Shown here in pieces: positions 50,298 through 57,928 of a stretch of DNA of 64,000 nucleotides. Within the stretch, counting starts at the first letter, position 1. Every line of letters begins with the position of its first letter. This DNA is from Haloferax marisrubri. Its GTDB lineage: Archaea; Halobacteriota; Halobacteria; Halobacteriales; Haloferacaceae. The notes below the pieces were generated by a model, which saw only the letters and a list, made by a program, of their open reading frames with translations, was not told where the DNA came from and did not search any database. The DNA lies in contig NZ_LOPW02000017.1 in assembly GCF_001469875.2 (NCBI RefSeq), positions 1-64,000 on the forward strand, read 5' to 3'. The translations under genes were made by a program, and so were the position numbers.

Positions 50298-50420
50298 ACG
50301 ACAGGCGTCGCTCGCGGAGGATATCCCTGTTTCCGATGCGAGACAGTCGCTGTCGCTGTCGGAATCGAGTCCGCGAAAAAGTGGCCGCGGCGCGATGTTC
50401 GCGTCAGATTTCGGCCGACT

Positions 50421-51398
50421 TCACATGTAGCCGAGGTCGCGCAGGCGCTCCATCAGGTCCTCTTTGTCCTGGGCGCGGCCCGCGCGCTCGGTCGTGTTCT
50501 CCATGTCCTGCAGCCACGCCGGTTCCTCGGCGGACTTGTCGGTCGAGACCTCGCTGCCGAGACTCCGGAAGCCGGCGAAGTACTTCGGCGAGACGGGCAC
50601 GTCCTCCTGCGTGACGCCCTCGGGGAGGTCGGTGTCGCTCGTCGGGACGTAGCCGTCCTCGGGGTAGTTCTCGACGGTGTCCGGGACCGCGAAGTACCAG
50701 AAGGCGTCCCAGACGGCGCTCTCTTCGAACTGGAGGATGGGTTGAATGCGGTCGTGCGGGGGGTAGATGTCGGGGTTGTGACGGGGGCTGAAGAACGTCT
50801 CGTCGGCGCGGGCCTCCTGTTCGTCCCAGCGGACGCCGGAGATGACGCCGTCGATGTCGTACTCTTCGAGGGTGTCGTTGAGCGCGACGGTCTTCAGCAG
50901 GTGGTTGCCGACGTAGGTGTCCAGCAGGAACGGGAACGTGTCCTCCTCGTACTCGAGGATGTTACGGATGTGGTGCTGGTTGTGCTCCGAGAGTTCGGAA
51001 ACCGGGATGTCGTCGCCGGGTTCGAGGCCGTTTTCGTCGACGTACGCGCCGACGTCCTCGTTACGCGCCCAGATGACGTCGAGGTCCCACTCGTCGGCCC
51101 AGTGCTTGACGAAATCCATGATTTCGTCGAAGTGCTGGTAGTGGTCGATGAAGACTGCCGGCGGGACTTCGAGGTCGTAGCGCTCTGCGACCTCCTTGAT
51201 GAAGTAGAGCGTGAGCGTCGAGTCCTTGCCACCGGTCCACATCACGGCGGGGTTCTCGTACTGCTCGAGACCCTGCTTCGTGACCTCGATGGCCTTCTCG
51301 ATTTTGTCCTCGATACTCGGGTAGTCCTCCGGCGTCTCACCTTCGCCGTCGGTGTAGTCGACGTCGAGGTAGTCCGGGAAGGATTCGGCTTCCGACAT
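50421..51398 (-). CDS. PAPS reductase/CysD-like ATP-PPase family protein (copy B)
   Basis: 325 residues, paralogous to copy A along its whole length (PP-loop AVMWTGGKDSTLTLYF, GVISGVRWDEQEARADETFFSPRHNPDIYPPHDRIQPILQFEESAVWDAFWYFAVPDTVENYP). It differs by an insertion around residues 140-170 (HNQHHIRNILEYEEDTFPFLLDTY) with His residues. No ECGLH Cys is present. A palindrome TGTAATTACA sits five bases upstream of the ATG within an AT-rich promoter that stands out from the surrounding GC, pointing to specific regulation. Its substrate is unknown; sulfur or related oxyanion activation is only inferred. Confidence 0.85.
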   Translation of the reverse strand: MSEAESFPDYLDVDYTDGEGETPEDYPSIEDKIEKAIEVTKQGLEQYENPAVMWTGGKDSTLTLYFIKEVAERYDLEVPPAVFIDHYQHFDEIMDFVKHWADEWDLDVIWARNEDVGAYVDENGLEPGDDIPVSELSEHNQHHIRNILEYEEDTFPFLLDTYVGNHLLKTVALNDTLEEYDIDGVISGVRWDEQEARADETFFSPRHNPDIYPPHDRIQPILQFEESAVWDAFWYFAVPDTVENYPEDGYVPTSDTDLPEGVTQEDVPVSPKYFAGFRSLGSEVSTDKSAEEPAWLQDMENTTERAGRAQDKEDLMERLRDLGYM

Positions 51399-51402
51399 GA
51401 TG

Positions 51403-51412
51403 TGTAATTACA
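51403..51412. promoter_or_regulatory. Palindrome at the promoter of the PAPS-reductase-like pair
   Basis: TGTAATTACA is a perfect ten-base palindrome between the ATG (51398) and an upstream AT-rich TATA region. It is a candidate operator. Confidence 0.4.
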
Positions 51413-51535
51413 TCTAATTAGGCGGTGTAAATGCTTTTTGCCCGAGGACTAGTGTGACGCGTGATACCGCCGAACACGATTTGGGCCGCTGACTCACGTG
51501 GCTCGGCGGTGACGGGATGAGGAGATACGACGCGT

Positions 51536-52102
51536 TTAGGAGATGAACTTGTTGTCGCGCCAGTTGATTCCGCTGTCCGAGGAACCGTTCTGCTGGGGAT
51601 TCTCGACGACTTCGACGGAGGCGGCACGCACCTCGCCTTCGACGATGCGCGTCGCCTGCAGTTCGTCGCTTTCCTCGGTGATCGCGGTCAGCGTCCCCTT
51701 CTCCGAGAGCATCGCAATCTCGCGGAGGACGAGGAACATCGGGTACTGGAGCGCCGTGTTCTGGAGCACGGTTTCGAGGTCGCCTTTGAAGCAGGCGAAC
51801 TCGACGAGTTCGGAGGGAATCTCCTCTTCTTCTTCATCTCCCCAGTTGGGCGCACCCGCGCGGGGTGGCTCTTCTTCGTAGACGCGGTTTTCCGTTACGC
51901 TCGCTTTCAACTGGGCCGTCGGCGTGTACTTGCTGAGGTTGTCGTCGGCGGAGACGGCTTTGATGATGAGAGTGTTGTTTCGGCGGGTGATGTCTACGTT
52001 CTCGACCTCAGGCGGAAGTTCTGGGTCGTTTTCGAAGTAGTCCATCACGTCTTCGAGTGGCAGTTCCAACGTCGAATGGAGTCGATATACGCGGCCTGAC
52101 AT
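51536..52102 (-). CDS. Conserved haloarchaeal protein, function unknown
   Basis: 188 residues. It starts MSGRVYRLHSTLELPLEDVMDYF, continues with NVDITRRNNTLIIKAVSADDNLSKYTPTAQLKASV, and has an acidic insertion (GDEEEEEIPSEL) at about 88-98. The second half includes VEFACFKGDLETVLQNTALQYPMFLVLREIAMLSEKGTLTAI. It matches a family I have seen only in haloarchaea, without known function. It is preceded by an inverted repeat around its TATA box (52178-52194), giving a leader of about 55 nt. Confidence 0.75.
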   Translation of the reverse strand: MSGRVYRLHSTLELPLEDVMDYFENDPELPPEVENVDITRRNNTLIIKAVSADDNLSKYTPTAQLKASVTENRVYEEEPPRAGAPNWGDEEEEEIPSELVEFACFKGDLETVLQNTALQYPMFLVLREIAMLSEKGTLTAITEESDELQATRIVEGEVRAASVEVVENPQQNGSSDSGINWRDNKFIS

Positions 52103-52177
52103 TGTTGGCTTCGGTATCGACGAGAGCCACGGTGCGGGCGCACCCGGATGGCGATACCTGTGTGCATGTACGAGTTC

Positions 52178-52194
52178 GAGGCTTATATGGCCTC
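52178..52194. promoter_or_regulatory. TATA box within an inverted repeat
   Basis: GAGGC-TTATATG-GCCTC: the TATA-like core is the spacer of a perfect five-base inverted repeat. It lies about 80 bases upstream of the gene ending at 51536. Confidence 0.45.
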
Positions 52195-52268
52195 CCCTTC
52201 TCGTTAGGCGAGAGATAAGAAGTCGGCGTCGGGCCGCGGTCCGGCGGTCTGTCGGGACGCTTCGGGGG

Positions 52269-52613
52269 TCAGTTCGCGCCGGTCAGCGTCGCTTCGAGGT
52301 CGCCGCGCTCGTCGAGTTCTTCGAGGATGTCGCTGCCGCCGACGAACTCGCCGTCGACGAACGTCTGGGGGATGGTCTCCCAGTCGCTTTTCTCCTTGAG
52401 CGCCTCGCGGTAGTGCGGGAGCGCGGGCAGCACGTCGACCGTCTCGAACTCGTCGACGTACTGAGAGATGAGGTCGACCGCCTTCGCGGAGTAGCCGCAC
52501 TGCGGCATCAGGCGGTTGCCCTTCATGAACAGGACGACGTGGTTGTTCCCGACCGCCTCGTCGACGCGGGACTGTACTTCCTCGGGGTCGAGGCTCTCCG
52601 GTTGGAAAGTCAT
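52269..52613 (-). CDS. Monothiol glutaredoxin-like protein
   Basis: 114 residues. The active-site-like motif MPQCGYSAKAVDLI corresponds to CGFS of monothiol glutaredoxins that bind [2Fe-2S] with glutathione; here the motif reads CGYS. The cis-Pro motif is WETIPQTFVDGEFVGGSDILEEL. Haloarchaea lack glutathione but contain gamma-glutamylcysteine, so the cofactor would differ. The start is at MTFQPES; earlier in-frame Met codons precede no homologous sequence. It is a lone gene upstream of gfcR-gdh in map order. Confidence 0.9.
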   Translation of the reverse strand: MTFQPESLDPEEVQSRVDEAVGNNHVVLFMKGNRLMPQCGYSAKAVDLISQYVDEFETVDVLPALPHYREALKEKSDWETIPQTFVDGEFVGGSDILEELDERGDLEATLTGAN

Positions 52614-52697
52614 GCTCCCAAGTAACGGCCGGGCGGACAAAGGAGTTGCGTCGCGGTCGGGTCGGTGCCGCCGTGCTGTGCCGGCGGTGACGACGGC

Positions 52698-53330
52698 TTA
52701 CTGCTCGCCGACGCGGACGACGTTGATGAGGGAGTGGACGGGGACGCCGTCAATCTCTTCGACGCCCTGCTTGTCGACGATGACCACGCACGCGAGGGGC
52801 TCGCCGCCCTCGGAGCGGATGGCGTCGATGGTCTCGCGGAGGGTCGTGCCGCTCGTCACCGTGTCGTCGACGATGAAGCACTTGCGTCCCTCGACGGGCG
52901 AGAAGTTCCGGGAGAAGCCGCCGCCGAGGTCCTCGATGTCGCCTTCGTCCCACTGGTGTTTCGCGGGCGAGTAGGCGGCGAGGGTCGTTTCGAGTTCGCG
53001 CGAGACGGAGGTCGCGAGGGGGACGCCCGCCTTCTCGATACCGACGGTCACGTCGGCCTCGCCGTTCGTCTCCATGAGCAGGTCGGCGAGCGCGCGCCCG
53101 ACGTACGTGAGGCGCTTGCCGCCGCTCCCGATGGCGTTCCAATCGACGTGGATGTCGTCGGGGCCCTCGGGTTCCGCACGGGGTTCGGGTTCGGTCGCCG
53201 CGCCGCTCCGTTCGACCAGCCAGCTGGCGGTCTCGCGGGAGACGTTCAGCTCGTCGGCAATCTCGCCTTTCGAGAGGCCACGGTCCGCGAGCTCAGCCGC
53301 GCTGGCGATGAGGTCGTCGACGTTCTTCAT
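52698..53330 (-). CDS. gfcR: Transcriptional regulator GfcR (PRT-like)
   Basis: 210 residues. An N-terminal HTH (LADRGLSKGEIADELNVSRETASWLVER, about 12-40) is fused to a type I phosphoribosyltransferase-like domain with the PRPP-loop CFIVDDTVTSGTTLRETIDAI at about 155. The arrangement is that of GfcR, the Haloferax activator of glucose and fructose degradation genes, rather than orotate phosphoribosyltransferase. The ATG overlaps the gdh stop (ATGA), so gfcR is expressed from the gdh promoter as well. The PRT domain presumably senses a sugar phosphate. Confidence 0.93.
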   Translation of the reverse strand: MKNVDDLIASAAELADRGLSKGEIADELNVSRETASWLVERSGAATEPEPRAEPEGPDDIHVDWNAIGSGGKRLTYVGRALADLLMETNGEADVTVGIEKAGVPLATSVSRELETTLAAYSPAKHQWDEGDIEDLGGGFSRNFSPVEGRKCFIVDDTVTSGTTLRETIDAIRSEGGEPLACVVIVDKQGVEEIDGVPVHSLINVVRVGEQ

Positions 53331-54400
53331 ACAGTACCGAATTCGATGGCGGTTTTTATAGTGGTGTCGTCGTCTTCGAATGCTGCTTCGAACTCGGACA
53401 GCGGGTGGACGCCGGTGACTAAGTCGCGGAGGAACCAGCGGGGGAGCTTGGTGAACGTCACGGTCGCGGCCTCGAAGTGCTTGACGTGGGAGTTGACGCT
53501 CCCGACGAGCGCCTTGTTGTGGAGCACCATCTCGCGGTGGAACGCGCCGGCGTCGACCTCGAACTCCCAGTCGCTCGGAACGCCGAGGAGGGCGGCGACC
53601 CCGTTCGGCGCGAGCGCCTGCACCGACTGGATGGCGTGTTTGGGGAAGCCGGTCGCCTCGTAGATGAAGTCCATGTCCTCGTGTGCGCCCGGAATCTCTT
53701 CGACCGGCGTCTCGCGGGAGTCGACGTAGGTCGCGCCGAGTTTCTCGATGATGTCGATAGTCGGGTCGGGGCGGTCGCGCCGACCGAGGCAGTAGAGGTT
53801 CTCGTAGCCCTTGTCGTCGGCTCTCAGCATGGCGAGCGTCAGGAGCCCGAGGCTCCCGTTGCCGAGGACGAGCGCCGACGAGGGGTTCCAGTCGAACGCG
53901 GAGCGGCTCGCGTAGGCGTGTTCGCGCGCCTTCTCGGTGATGGAGATGGGCTCGATGAGGAAGCCGAGTTCGGCCTGCGAGCGCGGGATGCGGACGAGGT
54001 AGTCCGACGGGCTGGTGAAGTACTCGGACATGAAGCCGTGCGCGCCGACGATGCCGCGCTCGGCGTACATCCCGTCGGGGGCCATGTCGGGTTGGTCCTT
54101 CTCGAAGTACTCGTTCGTCCCCGACGCCGGCGGGCGGCGGACTGTCGGCACGACGATGTCGCCTTCCTCCAGTTCGGTGTCGTTCGGGTCGACGACGACG
54201 CCGACCGCCTCGTGGCCGAGCACGAGGTGGTCTTCGCCCTCGGGGAACCCGCCGTGGCCGCCGGCGATGACCTCGTGGTCCGTCCCGTCCACGCCGACCC
54301 GAAGCGTTCGGACGAGCGCCTCCCCGGCGTCGGGTTCCGGTCGCGGCTTCTCGATGACGACCGGCTTGTCTTCCCCGCGCTTGACGGCGATTGCTTTCAT
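53327..54400 (-). CDS. gdh: Glucose 1-dehydrogenase (MDR superfamily)
   Basis: 357 residues, the length known for haloarchaeal glucose dehydrogenase, first enzyme of the semiphosphorylative Entner-Doudoroff pathway. Features are MKAIAVKRGEDKPVVIEKPRP, GTDHEVIAGGHGGFPEGEDHLVLGHEAVGVVVDPND (catalytic zinc region, Asp/His/Glu), and the Rossmann LVLGNGSLGLLTLAMLR. The frame is open upstream but the ATG at 54400 starts the family sequence. Its stop overlaps the gfcR start. An imperfect palindrome (54433-54450) and a TATA-like region precede it. Confidence 0.95.
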   Translation of the reverse strand: MKAIAVKRGEDKPVVIEKPRPEPDAGEALVRTLRVGVDGTDHEVIAGGHGGFPEGEDHLVLGHEAVGVVVDPNDTELEEGDIVVPTVRRPPASGTNEYFEKDQPDMAPDGMYAERGIVGAHGFMSEYFTSPSDYLVRIPRSQAELGFLIEPISITEKAREHAYASRSAFDWNPSSALVLGNGSLGLLTLAMLRADDKGYENLYCLGRRDRPDPTIDIIEKLGATYVDSRETPVEEIPGAHEDMDFIYEATGFPKHAIQSVQALAPNGVAALLGVPSDWEFEVDAGAFHREMVLHNKALVGSVNSHVKHFEAATVTFTKLPRWFLRDLVTGVHPLSEFEAAFEDDDTTIKTAIEFGTV

Positions 54401-54724
54401 ACCCCCACCAATGCACCACCCCACCAAAAGACTTATTCTATGATGAGTAAATAATTCAGCCACGGTGAGCGCCCTGCGTCGTCGCACCAGCCCATGACGA
54501 ACCGCACCGCGCGGACCAGCCTGTCCAGCCCAACCGTGCCGGCGCTCGCCGAACCCGTGCCTGAACCGCACCGAGGCCGATATCCCGTGCCCGTCGGCTT
54601 CTGAGGCGGTTTCGGTTTTCTCCTGACGCTCGCTCGACTCAGCGGCGCGTTCGACCGACCGCAGAAAAAGGGCGCGTCGCTTCGTCGGGGCGCTACCTGC
54701 CGACCCGACGACCCGGCTGGTGGT
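54401..54724. other. Intergenic region between gdh and purB
   Basis: 324 bases. The gdh side holds the promoter and a palindrome; the remainder (about 54460-54724) is GC-rich without a convincing gene, RNA motif or repeat that I can see. Confidence 0.6.
54433..54450. promoter_or_regulatory. Candidate operator at the gdh promoter
   Basis: TTATTC-TATGAT-GAGTAA: six-base arms, one mismatch in the inverted match, with a six-base spacer. It lies 33-50 bases upstream of the gdh ATG beside the likely TATA box, so it could be bound by GfcR or another sugar regulator. Confidence 0.45.
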
Positions 54725-56116
54725 TCAGTTGTCGATGTCGTCCACGAGTTCGTCCGCGAGGCCGACGTACGTCGCGGGCGTGAGCGCGAGCAGTTCCTCG
54801 CGGGTCTCCTCGTCCACGTCGAGGTCCGCAAACAGGTCGTGGAAGTCGTCGAGGGTCACCTCGCGGCCGCGGGTGAGTTCCTTCACCCGCTCGTAGGCCT
54901 GCGTGTCGCCCTCGCGGCGGAGAATCGTCTGGACGGCCTCACCGATGATGGCCGGCGTGTCGTCGAGTTCGTCGCGCATGACCTGCTCGTTCGGGACGAC
55001 TTTCCCGAGGCCGGTCTGGGTCTTCTTGTAGCCGATGAGGCAGTGGGCGAACGCCGCGCCGACGTTGCGCTTGACCGTGGAGTCCGAGAGGTCGCGCTGG
55101 AGGCGCGAGGTCGTCACGTAGTCGGCGAGGAACGTCAGGTCCGCGTTGGCCTTCGAGAGGTTGCCCTCGGAGTTCTCGAAGTCGATGGGGTTGACCTTGT
55201 GCGGCATCGTCGAGGAGCCGGTTTCGCCCTCGACGGCCTCCTGTCCGAGGTAGCGGTCGGAGACGTACAGCCACGCGTCGCGGTCGAGGTCGACGAGGAC
55301 GTTGTTGACGCCGCGGACGGCGTCGAACAGCGCCGCGAGGTCGTCACAGGGGTTGACCTGCGTGGCGAGCGCGGTGTGGTCGAGGCCGAGCGACCCGACG
55401 AACTCGCGGGAGAACGCCCGCCAGTCAACGTCGGGGTAGGCGGCGACGTGGGCGGCGTAGACACCCGACGCGCCCGCGAGTTTGCCGGCGAGGTCGTCGG
55501 TCGCGGCCTCGACGCGGGCGAGCGTCCGACCGAGGCGGGCGGCGTAGACGGCCATCTCCTTGCCGAACGTCGTCGGCGTCGCGGGCTGGCCGTGGGTCCG
55601 CGCGAGCATGGGCACGTCGCGGAACTCCTGTGCGAGCGCGACGAGTTCGTCGCGGGTGTCGCGGAGTTCGGGGACGATGACTTCCTCGACCGCGCCCTTC
55701 ACCATGAGGCGCTGGGCGAGGTTGTTCACGTCCTCGGAGGTGAGGCCGAAGTGAATCCACGGGTGGACCGACTCGTCGGTCTCGGTGCGGATGAAGTACT
55801 CGACGGCCTTCACGTCGTGATTCGTCGCCGAGAAGCCTTCCGCGCCCTCGACTTCGAGCCGCTTCACGAGGTCGGCGTCGTCGGCGTCGAACTCCTCGTA
55901 GAGCGCTCGGAGGTCGGCGCGCTCGCTCTCGGCGAACGAAAGCGGCGTCGCGTCGAGGTCGGCGAGCGCGAGGAGGTACTCCACTTCGACTTCTACGCGG
56001 GCGCGCATGAGCGCGGCCTCGCTCACGTGCGGCGCGAGGGATGCGGTTCGGGAGGCGTATCGCCCGTCGAGCGGGGACACCGCGTACAGCGGGTCGTTCC
56101 GGTCGGCGTCGGTCAT
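54725..56116 (-). CDS. purB: Adenylosuccinate lyase
   Basis: 463 residues. PurB cleaves SAICAR to AICAR and adenylosuccinate to AMP. The superfamily signature GSSTMPHKVNPIDFENSEGN is present, plus the catalytic-region HVAAYP and HGQPATPTTFGKEM blocks and FRIHFGLTSEDVNN-like sequence (IHFGLTSEDVNNLAQRL). The start is the ATG at MTDADRNDPLYAVSPLDGRY; TTTAAC (minus strand, about 56142) lies at leaderless distance. It is divergent from purH with a shared 189-base region that contains the candidate purine operator. Confidence 0.97.
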   Translation of the reverse strand: MTDADRNDPLYAVSPLDGRYASRTASLAPHVSEAALMRARVEVEVEYLLALADLDATPLSFAESERADLRALYEEFDADDADLVKRLEVEGAEGFSATNHDVKAVEYFIRTETDESVHPWIHFGLTSEDVNNLAQRLMVKGAVEEVIVPELRDTRDELVALAQEFRDVPMLARTHGQPATPTTFGKEMAVYAARLGRTLARVEAATDDLAGKLAGASGVYAAHVAAYPDVDWRAFSREFVGSLGLDHTALATQVNPCDDLAALFDAVRGVNNVLVDLDRDAWLYVSDRYLGQEAVEGETGSSTMPHKVNPIDFENSEGNLSKANADLTFLADYVTTSRLQRDLSDSTVKRNVGAAFAHCLIGYKKTQTGLGKVVPNEQVMRDELDDTPAIIGEAVQTILRREGDTQAYERVKELTRGREVTLDDFHDLFADLDVDEETREELLALTPATYVGLADELVDDIDN

Positions 56117-56184
56117 GTCTGAGTCGTCACGATGGGGGAGGTTAAACGCCGGGGGTTCGTCGCCGCCGCGAGTCCGACAGTTAG

Positions 56185-56199
56185 GCACGACTGTGCGCA
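56185..56199. promoter_or_regulatory. Candidate purine operator between purB and purH
   Basis: GCACGACTGTGCGCA, identical at 13 of 15 positions and in the same relative orientation to the motif upstream of purL (15565-15579). Core GCAC-GACT-GTGC is an inverted repeat. It begins 69 bases before the purB ATG and lies upstream of the purH promoter. Confidence 0.5.
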
Positions 56200-56231
56200 C
56201 TCAGCGGCGTTCTCCGGTCGAGTCTGGGAGC

Positions 56232-56255
56232 ACATATACACAATTGAGTATATGT
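56232..56255. promoter_or_regulatory. Inverted repeat at the purH promoter
   Basis: ACATATAC and GTATATGT are perfect eight-base inverted arms separated by eight bases. The left arm is also a good TATA box for purH, with the start about 70 bases downstream. A regulator bound here would block initiation. Confidence 0.5.
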
Positions 56256-56305
56256 CGGCGTCGAGGACCGCAACCACTTTGAGGGCCGCGGGACGCTCTC
56301 ACCAC

Positions 56306-57928
56306 ATGGTCACCATCGCCGGTCTCGCGAGCAACCGTGGACGAAACCTGCGCAACATCGCCGACCGCGCCCCCGGCGGGGCGGCACTCGGCGTCGTCGT
56401 CTCGAACCGCGCCGACGCGCCCGTCCTCGATTGGGCGGACGAACACGGTATCCCCAGCGAAGTCGTCGAACGCGGCGACGACGAGTCCCGCGAGTCCCAC
56501 GAGGAGCGCATCCTCGACGCCCTCGCGGACTACGACTTCGACATCGTCTGTCTCGACGGCTACATGCGCGTGCTCACTTCGACGTTCCTCGACGCCGCGC
56601 CGACGACGCTCAACGTCCACCCGTCGCTGCTCCCCGCGTTCCCCGGCATGGACGCCCACGAGCAGGTGCTCGACGCCGGCGTCAAGACGACCGGCTGTAC
56701 GGTCCACGTCGTCAACGAGGAGGTCGACGCCGGTCCCATCGTCACGCAGGAGGCTGTTCCGGTCTACACCGACGACGACGCCGACGACCTCAAATCGCGC
56801 GTTCTCTACGACGCCGAGTTCAAGGCCTACCCGCGCGCGGTCCGCTGGTTCGCCGAGGACCGCGTGACGGTCGAAGACGGCTCCGTCACCGTCGAGGGCG
56901 ACGTTGACGCCGGCCTCCCCGAGCGTCGCGTCACCTCCGAGGACCGCTACGACGAGCTCCGGTACGGCGAGAACCCGCACCAGGACGCCGCGGTCTACGT
57001 GGACGAGACGTGCGACGAGGCGTCGGTCGTCGGCGCGCCCCAGCTCAACGAGGGCGCGAAGGGGCTGTCGTACAACAACTACAACGACGCCGACGGCGCG
57101 CTGAACATCATCAAGGAGTTCGACGAGCCCGCCGCGGCGGTCATCAAGCACACGAACCCCGCCGGCTGTGCCACCGCCGACACCCTCGCGGAGGCCTACG
57201 CCGACGCCCTCGCCACCGACCCGATGAGCGCCTTCGGCGGCATCGTCGCGCTCAACCGCGAGTGCGACGCCGAGACGGCCGAACTCATCATCGACTCGTT
57301 CAAGGAAGTCGTCGTCGCGCCCGGCTACACCGACGACGCGCTCGACGTGCTGACCGAGAAGAAGAACCTCCGCGTTCTCGACGTCGGCAGATTACATCTG
57401 CCGGGCAGCCAGACGCAGTCTGGCGATGTTGGCGAACTCGGCGACCGGACCGAGACGTACACGGAAAAAGCGCTCGTCGGCGGGCGACTCGTCCAGGAGC
57501 GCGACCTCTGGACGCCGACGCTCGACGACCTCGAAGTCGTCACCGAGACCGAACCCACGGACGAGCAGTTGGAGACGATGCTGTTCGCGTGGAAGGTCCT
57601 GAAGCACGTGAAGTCCAACGGGATTCTCTTCGCCAAGGGCACCGAGACGGTCGGCGTCGGCATGGGGCAGGTCTCCCGCGTCGACGCGGTCGAACTCGCC
57701 GCGATGAAGGCCGAGGAACACGCCGAGGGCAAGGACGCGCAGGGTGCCGTGATGGCCTCCGACGCGTTCTTCCCGTTCCCGGACGGCGTGGAGAAGGCGG
57801 CCGACGCGGGCATCGAGGCGGTCATCCAGCCCGGCGGCTCGGTGAACGACGAGGACGTCATCGAAGCCTGCGACGAGCGCGGGATTGCGATGGTGTTCAC
57901 CGGGCAGCGGTGCTTTAGACACGACTGA
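56306..57928 (+). CDS. purH: PurN-PurH fusion: GAR transformylase and AICAR transformylase
   Basis: 540 residues. Residues 1-190 are a GAR transformylase domain (VTIAGLASNRGRNLRNI; catalytic NVHPSLLPAFPGMDAHE and DAGPIVTQEAV). Residues about 205-540 are the AICAR transformylase domain of PurH (LRYGENPHQDAAVYVD, KHTNPAGCATADTLAEAYADALATDPMSAFGGIVALNR, KVLKHVKSNGILFAKG, ASDAFFPFPDGVEKAADAG, FTGQRCFRHD). The IMP cyclohydrolase (MGS-like) domain of bacterial PurH is missing, so a separate cyclohydrolase such as PurO must act. The ATG at 56306 was chosen by fit to the domain. A 15-residue insertion encoded by palindromes lies at 359-373. Confidence 0.93.
   Translation: MVTIAGLASNRGRNLRNIADRAPGGAALGVVVSNRADAPVLDWADEHGIPSEVVERGDDESRESHEERILDALADYDFDIVCLDGYMRVLTSTFLDAAPTTLNVHPSLLPAFPGMDAHEQVLDAGVKTTGCTVHVVNEEVDAGPIVTQEAVPVYTDDDADDLKSRVLYDAEFKAYPRAVRWFAEDRVTVEDGSVTVEGDVDAGLPERRVTSEDRYDELRYGENPHQDAAVYVDETCDEASVVGAPQLNEGAKGLSYNNYNDADGALNIIKEFDEPAAAVIKHTNPAGCATADTLAEAYADALATDPMSAFGGIVALNRECDAETAELIIDSFKEVVVAPGYTDDALDVLTEKKNLRVLDVGRLHLPGSQTQSGDVGELGDRTETYTEKALVGGRLVQERDLWTPTLDDLEVVTETEPTDEQLETMLFAWKVLKHVKSNGILFAKGTETVGVGMGQVSRVDAVELAAMKAEEHAEGKDAQGAVMASDAFFPFPDGVEKAADAGIEAVIQPGGSVNDEDVIEACDERGIAMVFTGQRCFRHD
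57380..57433 (+). repeat. Palindromic in-frame insertion within purH
   Basis: Two hairpins in tandem: GGCAGAT-TAC-ATCTGCC (57386-57402, extended to eight pairs) and GCCAGAC-GCA-GTCTGGC (57408-57424). The arms of the two differ by compensating changes. The segment is flanked by near-repeats GACGTCGGC (57380) and GATGTTGGC (57425), both coding DVG, 45 bases apart. It encodes residues GRLHLPGSQTQSG with AGA and TTA codons rare in this genome. Confidence 0.6.

Noticed and set aside
54460..54724. Possible RNA gene between gdh and purB
   Set aside because: I could not find stems, a T-arm or a promoter that would support an RNA.
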